Of a stretch of 24,754 nt of DNA, positions 19,497 through 24,754 are shown in pieces. The notes under the pieces were generated by a model that saw only the letters and a program-made list of their open reading frames with translations, was not told where the DNA came from and made no database searches. Position 1 is the stretch's first letter, and each line of letters opens with the position of its first letter. Made by a program: the position numbers and the translations under genes. Origin of the DNA: a virus; IMG/VR virus record IMGVR_UViG_3300035703_000397, positions 1 to 24,754 of that record. One strand, written 5' to 3'.

Positions 19497-19641
19497 ACCA
19501 GGTCTCTATAGTAATATCGCTGCTAAACGTGCTAGAATAAAAGCAGGTTCAGGTGAGAAGATGCGTAAGGTAGGAACAAAGGGCGCACCTACTGCTATGG
19601 CATTTAAACAATCAGCAAAGACAGCTAAGAAAAAGAAATGA
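19486..19641 (+). CDS. Small conserved basic phage protein
   Basis: 51 residues from a GTG at 19486: ASKPGLYSNIAAKRARIKAG, then SGEKMRKVGTKGAPTAMAFK and a Lys-rich end. The pattern 'GLYxNIxAKRxRIxxGSGEKMRxxGxxGAPTxxAFxxSAKTAKK' is a recurring short phage protein located before the terminase genes. The role is unknown. It overlaps the previous gene by 11 nt and the next by 4 nt (ATGA). Confidence 0.65.
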   Translation: MASKPGLYSNIAAKRARIKAGSGEKMRKVGTKGAPTAMAFKQSAKTAKKKK

Positions 19642-19889
19642 TTAAGAAGGGTAAGGAAACATTCTCAGGTTATAATAAACCTAAAAGAACACCTAGTCAT
19701 CCTACTAAGTCACATGCAGTATTAGCTAAAGATGGTGACCAAGAAAAACTTATACGCTTTGGTCAAAAAGGCGTAAGTGGTGACAAAACAAATACAGATA
19801 GAGCAAAGTCATTTAAAGCAAGACACGCTAAGAATATTGCTAAAGGGAAGATGAGTGCGGCGTATTGGTCCAATAAGGTAAAGTGGTAA
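19638..19889 (+). CDS. DUF6321-like small basic protein
   Basis: 83 residues. The sequence GYNKPKRTPSHPTKSHAVLA, then KLIRFGQKGVSG, then SFKARHAKNIAKGKMSAAYW and SNKVKW, matches what I recall of the DUF6321 family, small basic phage proteins found just before terminase and portal genes. The function is not established; a virion or DNA-packaging role is possible. Its start overlaps the previous stop as ATGA and its end overlaps the next gene by 7 nt. Confidence 0.7.
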   Translation: MIKKGKETFSGYNKPKRTPSHPTKSHAVLAKDGDQEKLIRFGQKGVSGDKTNTDRAKSFKARHAKNIAKGKMSAAYWSNKVKW

Positions 19890-20590
19890 AACTAGATATA
19901 TACGTAGGCATGGATTTAAAGGTAGAACCAGTTGCTTATCATAACTTTTGCCAGTCAGTTATAGAGAAGTCATCTATACCGGTAAGTTTTACACCATTAG
20001 CACTAAATACTTTAAAAGACTACGAAGAAACACATAAAGACGGTAGTAACGCATTTATCTACTCACGCTTTCTAGTGCCATATCTAAATAACTTTAAAGG
20101 TGTCGCACTCTTTGTGGATGGCGATATGATATGCAGAACAGATATAGCAGAGATATTAGCTAACTTTGATAATGACGAAGCAGTTAAAGTCGTAAAGCAT
20201 AACTACACAACAAAGCATCCAGTTAAGTATCTAGGTGCAAAGAACGAGGACTATCCTAAAAAGAACTGGTCAAGCGTTATATTATGGAACTGTGGACATT
20301 GGTTAAACAAACAGTTAACGCCTAAGTTTGTGCAAGAAAAGACAGGACAATACCTACACAGGTTTGAATGGCTAAAGTATCCAGAAGAACAAGTAGGTAA
20401 GCTAGACGAGACATGGAACTGGCTAGAAACAGAATACGAATACAACGAGGATGCTAAGTTAGTGCATCACACATTAGGCACACCATGCTTTAAAGACTAT
20501 CAGAATACAGACTATAGTCAAGAATGGTGGGAAACATACCAAAGAATGATATATCCTTTAAAAGGAAAGAACAGGGAAAGCGAACTATGA
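19883..20590 (+). CDS. GT8-like glycosyltransferase
   Basis: 235 residues from a GTG at 19883. The start LDIYVGMDLKVEPVAYHNF and the metal-binding DxD (D79-G-D81) in GVALFVDGDMICRTDIAEIL are typical of GT-A-fold enzymes of the GT8 lipopolysaccharide type, followed by SSVILWNCGHW and KLVHHTLGTPCF. It would add a sugar to host envelope glycans, phage proteins or DNA; the substrate is unknown. It sits next to the terminase genes, where such genes also lie in other podoviruses I recall, which hints at a link to the virion or to superinfection exclusion. It ends on an ATGA overlap. Confidence 0.7.
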   Translation: MVKLDIYVGMDLKVEPVAYHNFCQSVIEKSSIPVSFTPLALNTLKDYEETHKDGSNAFIYSRFLVPYLNNFKGVALFVDGDMICRTDIAEILANFDNDEAVKVVKHNYTTKHPVKYLGAKNEDYPKKNWSSVILWNCGHWLNKQLTPKFVQEKTGQYLHRFEWLKYPEEQVGKLDETWNWLETEYEYNEDAKLVHHTLGTPCFKDYQNTDYSQEWWETYQRMIYPLKGKNRESEL

Positions 20591-20883
20591 ACTTCTTAGA
20601 TTATTTAGTAAATGCTATGACAGGTGGTCAACCAACTGAGCAAGAACTAATGGCTCGCCAAATGGCTCAACAAGGTTTACTAAGTCCACAAGTAGGGCAA
20701 ATGCCAGAGCCTATGAGAATGACACCACAAATGATGCAGCAGTCTATGCCTAGTATGCAACAACCTGCACAAATGTCACCATACATGCAAAATCTTATCA
20801 ACCCAGGTAAGACTATGCAACAAAACTATATAGACCCAAGATTAATGGAACAAATGTATTACAAAGGCTTATTAAGCCGATAA
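20587..20883 (+). CDS. Met/Gln/Pro-rich small virion-type protein
   Basis: 98 residues from the ATG at 20587, an ATGA overlap with the glycosyltransferase; an ATG at 20524 would overlap it by 67 nt and is rejected. The body is low-complexity (MRMTPQMMQQSMPSMQQPAQ) between two ordinary ends (MNFLDYLVNAMTGGQPTEQE and LMEQMYYKGLLSR). It is probably disordered. By position it may assist packaging or head assembly. No family is known. Confidence 0.5.
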   Translation: MNFLDYLVNAMTGGQPTEQELMARQMAQQGLLSPQVGQMPEPMRMTPQMMQQSMPSMQQPAQMSPYMQNLINPGKTMQQNYIDPRLMEQMYYKGLLSR

Positions 20884-20921
20884 ACATAGAGGGCAACCAA
20901 CCTATTAGGAGTTGCAAAACA

Positions 20922-21251
20922 ATGGACAAAGAAGAACAATTAGCATTAGCTAGAGAGAAAGCAGCCGAAGTAAACAAAGGCAACACATATTCTAGTAAAA
21001 ACAATAGGTTATGGGCAGATACTCTGAGACGTGCTGTTATTCAATCAGATGCAGAACGCTTACGTATGATAGCAGAGGCTTTAATAGATAAAGCAGCTTC
21101 AGGTGATGTATCAGCTATCAAAGAACTAGGTGATAGAATAGACGGTAAGTCAGTAGCAACTACAGAGTTGACTGGCGTAGATGGTTCTAATTTACCTATA
21201 AGCATTGGGATTAACTTTGTCAAGCCAGACGATAGCAACATTTCCGAATAA
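20922..21251 (+). CDS. terS: Terminase small subunit
   Basis: 109 residues. The core RLWADTLRRAVIQSDAERLR, then MIAEALIDKAASGDVSAIKE and LGDRIDGKS, is the helical block seen in many phage small terminases ('LRRAL...RLRxIAxxLIxKAxxGDxxAIKELxDRxDGK'). It recognises the packaging site and guides the large subunit encoded directly downstream. GGAGT lies about 10 nt upstream. Its end overlaps the large-subunit gene by 35 nt. Confidence 0.8.
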   Translation: MDKEEQLALAREKAAEVNKGNTYSSKNNRLWADTLRRAVIQSDAERLRMIAEALIDKAASGDVSAIKELGDRIDGKSVATTELTGVDGSNLPISIGINFVKPDDSNISE

Positions 21252-22473
21252 GCTAGACTTCTTATTTGAGCCACACCGTTATAAAGTAGCATACGGTGGT
21301 AGAGGTTCAGGTAAGTCATGGTCTATGGCAAGGGCATTGCTTATAAAGGCAGCCAATGAGCCAACACGTGTCTTATGTGCTCGTGAAATACAAAAGTCTA
21401 TCAAGCAGTCAGTACATACATTACTTAATGACCAGATACAATCATTAGGTCTAGGAGCTTTTTATGAAGTTCTTGAGTCAGAAATACGAGGTATTAACGG
21501 TAGTACATTTAGCTTTACTGGGTTGGCTACTAATACTGTTGAGTCTATAAAGTCTTTTGAGGGCTGTGACATAGTATGGGTAGAAGAAGCACAGACAGTT
21601 AGTAAGAAGTCATGGGATATTCTTATACCTACGATACGTAAACCTAATTCAGAGATATGGGTATCATTTAACCCTAACATAGATACAGACGATACATATA
21701 CTAGATTTGTGGTTAATCCACCAGAGAACGCTAAGGTTGTTAAAGTAAACTATACTGACAATCCTTGGTTTCCTGAAGTATTAGAGATAGAACGTCTACA
21801 CAGCGAAAAGACTAACCCTGACTATGCAAACATATGGGAAGGTGATTGTAAAGCTGCTGTAGATGGTGCTATATACTCTAACGAGATACGTGAAGCACAA
21901 GAAGGTAACCGTATAACAACTGTACCTTATGACCCTATGATGAAGGTTCATGTAGTCATGGACTTAGGATGGAACGACAGCATGTCAGTTATCCTATGCC
22001 AAAAAGGTATATCAGACTTACGCATCATTGGTTACATAGAAGATGACCACAGAACATTAGATAGTTATTCTGCACAACTTAAGAACTTATCCTATAACTG
22101 GGGTACAATGTTCTTACCACATGACGGACAGTCTAAAGACTTTAAGCATGGTATATCAGCAGAAGAGATTATGAAGAAGTTAGGATGGGATATACGTATC
22201 GTGCCTAAAGCAGACATAGAGTCTGGTATTAAGTTAGCACGTATGAACTTCCACCGTATATACTTTGATAAGTCAGCACAAAGACTTGTTGAATGTTTAA
22301 AGAATTATCGCAGAAGTATAAACTCTGCAACTAACGAACCTGGTGCGCCACTACATGACGAATACAGCCATGGAGCAGATGCGTTCAGATATTTATGTAC
22401 CTCTATTGAGTCTATGAAGAACGAGTCATGGAGCAAAGAGAAAATACAATATACAAATAGAGGAATTGTTTGA
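21217..22473 (+). CDS. terL: Terminase large subunit
   Basis: 418 residues of the PBSX/Terminase_3 type. Walker A is GGRGSGKS at 27-34, Walker B is CDIVWVEEA (about 117-125), and the coupling motif is WVSFNPN. The nuclease domain starts VVMDLGWNDSMSVI (D249), with LPHDGQSKDFKHG and the late HDEYSHGADAFRY supplying further acidic residues. It packages DNA into the prohead and cuts it. There is no ATG upstream of the ATPase domain: the start must be a TTG, at 21217 (GGGA 6 nt upstream) or at 21205, so expression probably depends on coupling with the small subunit. Confidence 0.92.
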   Translation: MSSQTIATFPNKLDFLFEPHRYKVAYGGRGSGKSWSMARALLIKAANEPTRVLCAREIQKSIKQSVHTLLNDQIQSLGLGAFYEVLESEIRGINGSTFSFTGLATNTVESIKSFEGCDIVWVEEAQTVSKKSWDILIPTIRKPNSEIWVSFNPNIDTDDTYTRFVVNPPENAKVVKVNYTDNPWFPEVLEIERLHSEKTNPDYANIWEGDCKAAVDGAIYSNEIREAQEGNRITTVPYDPMMKVHVVMDLGWNDSMSVILCQKGISDLRIIGYIEDDHRTLDSYSAQLKNLSYNWGTMFLPHDGQSKDFKHGISAEEIMKKLGWDIRIVPKADIESGIKLARMNFHRIYFDKSAQRLVECLKNYRRSINSATNEPGAPLHDEYSHGADAFRYLCTSIESMKNESWSKEKIQYTNRGIV

Positions 22474-24476
22474 TGAATATAGAAGACATGGAAATAATTG
22501 CACAGATAGAGGCGCAAGAGAATATAGCCTATGGTGTAAATGATAGTGCATTGTCTAATGATAGAGCAGAAGCGATTGACTACTACCTAGGACAACCATT
22601 CGGTAACGAAGAAGAAGGTCGTTCACAAGTTGTATCGTATGACGTTCAAGATACTATTGAGTCAGCTCTCCCTCAGCTTTTAAAAGTCTTTGTAGCTGGT
22701 GACAAAGTTGTTCAGTTTGACCCTAAAGGTCCTGAAGACCAAGACGCAGCAGACCAAGAAACAGATTACATTAATCATATCGTTATGGAAAAGAACGAAG
22801 GGTTTAAAGTATTCTATGTCTGGTTTAAAGACGCACTACTCTCTAAGAACGGTTATGTAAAAGTATATGCCGAAGAAGAAGAGGAAGAAGAAGAATACGA
22901 GTATAAAGGTCTATCTGACGCACAACTACAGATGTTGGCTTCAGATGATAATACAGAAGTATTAGAGCATACTGGTTACCCTGACCCAAGTGTCAACATG
23001 GATGTTGTTTATCAACAAGCAGCCATGAATGGTGTAGACCCAGCTACAGTTATGCAACCTATGTTACATGACGTTAAGCTTAAGGTTACAGAAAAAGAAA
23101 CAGAGATTGTTATTGAGAACGTAGCTCCAGAAAACATGATGATTTCTGTAGAAGTTAATGGTCCTAACTTACAAGATGCTAAGTTTGTTCAACATAGAGA
23201 AGTGATGCAGTTAGCTGACATTGCTGAGACGTTTGACAAGCCACTAGATTATATTAAGTCTATTATGTCAGACCTACGAGACACTTTTGAAGAAGAGTCT
23301 AATGCTCGTGATATTTATGATGAAGAATATGATAGAGCTATTGAGTCACAAGAAGCACTCGTTAAAGACACATACATTAAGTTAGATGGTGAAAGATATA
23401 GAGTAGTCGTATTAGGTAACACAGTTCTTTATAAAGAGAAATGTGAGTATGTACCTTTCGCATGTATCACACCTATGATAATGCCACATAGACATATTGG
23501 TCGTTCTTATGCTGACTTGACTATGGACATTCAGCTCATTAAGTCTACGCTTATTCGTGGTCAGTTAGATAACATGTATCTAGCTAACAATGGTCGTTAT
23601 GCTATCTCAGATAGAGTAAACCTAGACGATATGCTAACGTCAAGACCAGGTGGTATTGTTCGTGTAGAAGGTGACCCAGGTTCAGGTATTATGCCTTTAT
23701 CACATCCACCACTACCAGCATCATCATTCGGTATGGTTGAATACATGGACTCTATGAAAGAGAAGAGAACAGGTATCACAGCATATAACCAAGGCTTAGA
23801 CTCTAACAGTCTTAACAAGACAGCTACCGGTGTAGCACAGATTATGAATGCGTCTCAACAACGTATTGAGTTAGTAGCTAGAACATTTGCTGAAACAGGC
23901 GTTAAAGAGTTATTTAAACTTGTGCATTACTTGGTAAGAACAACACTTACTAAACCAGACATTATTCGTTTACGTAACAAATGGGTAGAAGTAGACCCTA
24001 GAGAATGGAAAGCTCGTAAAGACTTATCTATCTCTGTAGGCTTAGGTGCTGGTAATAAAGACCAACAGTTAGTTCACTTAACATCTATCTTGAATATGCA
24101 AAAAGAAGCTATCCAAATAGGTCTTACATCACCAGATAAGATATATAACGCATTAGCTAAACTTACACAGAATGCAGGCTTTAAGAACCCTGAAGAGTTC
24201 TGGGTTAATCCAGCTAATACACCTGAACAAGAAGGTCAGCAAGATAAACCTTCTGAAGCAGAGATTATGATTCAAGGTCAGTTACAGATTGAACAACAAA
24301 AAGCTCAAGCACAACTACAACAAGAGCAAGTACGTTCACAGAATGATGTTATAATTGAACGTGAGAAGATAGCATCTCAAGCAGAACTAGAACGCTTTAA
24401 GGCACAATTAAGAGCAGAGACAGATTTAGCTATCGCACAAATCAAAGCACAATCAGGAATGATATATGGCGGATAA
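22473..24476 (+). CDS. P22-type portal protein
   Basis: 667 residues from the ATG at 22473 (TGATG junction with the terminase stop), AGAGGA upstream. The start AYGVNDSALSNDRAEAIDYY, followed by LGQPFGNEEEGRSQVV, is typical of large P22-like portals. The central RSYADLTMDIQLIKSTLIRG and the GIMPLSHPPLPASSF segment fit the clip and stem region. The C-terminal 100 residues are a Gln/Glu-rich coiled coil (IEQQKAQAQLQQEQV), the barrel-like end of podovirus portals. It forms the dodecameric ring for DNA entry and exit. A run of eight glutamates (E134-E141) is unusual. Confidence 0.9.
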   Translation: MNIEDMEIIAQIEAQENIAYGVNDSALSNDRAEAIDYYLGQPFGNEEEGRSQVVSYDVQDTIESALPQLLKVFVAGDKVVQFDPKGPEDQDAADQETDYINHIVMEKNEGFKVFYVWFKDALLSKNGYVKVYAEEEEEEEEYEYKGLSDAQLQMLASDDNTEVLEHTGYPDPSVNMDVVYQQAAMNGVDPATVMQPMLHDVKLKVTEKETEIVIENVAPENMMISVEVNGPNLQDAKFVQHREVMQLADIAETFDKPLDYIKSIMSDLRDTFEEESNARDIYDEEYDRAIESQEALVKDTYIKLDGERYRVVVLGNTVLYKEKCEYVPFACITPMIMPHRHIGRSYADLTMDIQLIKSTLIRGQLDNMYLANNGRYAISDRVNLDDMLTSRPGGIVRVEGDPGSGIMPLSHPPLPASSFGMVEYMDSMKEKRTGITAYNQGLDSNSLNKTATGVAQIMNASQQRIELVARTFAETGVKELFKLVHYLVRTTLTKPDIIRLRNKWVEVDPREWKARKDLSISVGLGAGNKDQQLVHLTSILNMQKEAIQIGLTSPDKIYNALAKLTQNAGFKNPEEFWVNPANTPEQEGQQDKPSEAEIMIQGQLQIEQQKAQAQLQQEQVRSQNDVIIEREKIASQAELERFKAQLRAETDLAIAQIKAQSGMIYGG

Positions 24477-24738
24477 GTCACTAGAAGAAGTTAAACGTGG
24501 TGAACAAGCAACACAGATATTAGATAACCCTATCTACAAAGAAGCTATGGATAAGGTAAGAGAAAGTCTTATTGCTAGTATGGCGAACAGTCCACTAGGT
24601 GATGAGAAGACACATAACAAATTAGTTATCGCACTACAACTACTAAACCAAATAAACAAGCAACTTACTGACGTTATGCAAACAGGTAAGTTAGCAGCTA
24701 TCCAAACGGACAGACCTAAGTTTAAGATATTTGGGTAA
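24466..24738 (+). CDS. Small conserved post-portal protein
   Basis: 90 residues overlapping the portal end by 11 nt. The pattern EEVKRGEQATQILDNPIYKE, then AMDKVRESLIASMANSPLGD and LVIALQLLNQINKQLTDVMQ, is helical and recurs directly after portals in related phages ('RGxxAxxLLxNPxFxxAxxxxxxxxxxxWxxxPxxD'). Possible roles are scaffolding help or head completion; none is proven. The window ends 16 nt later with a possible ribosome site (AAGGA) for the next gene, expected to be scaffold or coat. Confidence 0.7.
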   Translation: MADKSLEEVKRGEQATQILDNPIYKEAMDKVRESLIASMANSPLGDEKTHNKLVIALQLLNQINKQLTDVMQTGKLAAIQTDRPKFKIFG

Positions 24739-24754
24739 GGACAAGCCCACTTAA

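Noticed and set aside
1-24754. Integrase, CI-like repressor, CRISPR array, tRNA genes or insertion sequences
   Set aside because: None found on reading both strands; the Cro-like gene alone is not enough to call the phage temperate.

Overview
The window is one continuous stretch of an AT-rich (roughly one-third GC) tailed-phage genome. Genes are packed with 1-17 nt overlaps, mostly ATGA or TAATG junctions, and there is no ribosomal, tRNA or ordinary bacterial housekeeping gene. The P22-type portal, the ejection-protein set and the short-tail gene style point to a podovirus-like phage. The best host clue is a complete phage-borne pqqA gene (10018-10089), which encodes the PQQ precursor peptide. 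With the low GC, this suggests a methylotrophic host such as the Methylophilaceae (freshwater Methylopumilus or marine OM43 type). That host assignment is inference.

Layout. (1) 1-5620, plus strand: the end of the late region, with a fibre or receptor-binding type protein, two small acetyltransferase-like proteins and four internal/ejection-type virion proteins. (2) 5620-7158, plus: a lysis-like cassette with an XhlA-like peptide, a SprT-like zinc protease, a 3-TM holin, two very small membrane proteins and a DUF5675-like protein. (3) 7167-8088, plus: a DEDD exonuclease with a zinc finger and a small unknown. (4) 12550 back to 8085, minus: an early operon with small membrane peptides, a RAD52-like annealing protein (DUF1071), a YqaJ exonuclease, an SSB-like protein, an HNH endonuclease, a SleB-like wall hydrolase and several small unknowns. 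The plus-strand pqqA unit, with its own promoter and terminator, lies inside this block. (5) 12587-12701: two divergent near-consensus sigma70 promoters with a perfect inverted repeat. (6) 12732-18954, plus: a Cro-like regulator, a replication protein carrying an HNH domain, a DnaB-like helicase, NinB, a YbcO-like nuclease, two DNA methyltransferases, a degenerate PD-(D/E)XK-like nuclease, a winged-helix protein and a Q-like antiterminator candidate. (7) 18960-19076: a strong promoter followed within about 80 nt by a strong terminator, like lambda pR'/tR'. (8) 19077-24738, plus: the start of the late genes, with small basic proteins, a GT8-like glycosyltransferase, terminase small and large subunits, portal and a small post-portal protein.

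How it works together (inference): the divergent promoters at about 12.6 kb fire early and are controlled by the Cro-like protein. The rightward unit makes replication proteins and then the Q-like protein, which would let RNA polymerase read through the terminator at 19.05 kb into the packaging, capsid, tail and lysis genes. Coat and tail genes are expected beyond the right edge. The leftward unit supplies annealing recombination and host-interaction genes. pqqA is a self-contained transcription unit that would raise the supply of PQQ precursor for the host's methanol dehydrogenases. No integrase or CI-type repressor is visible in this window.
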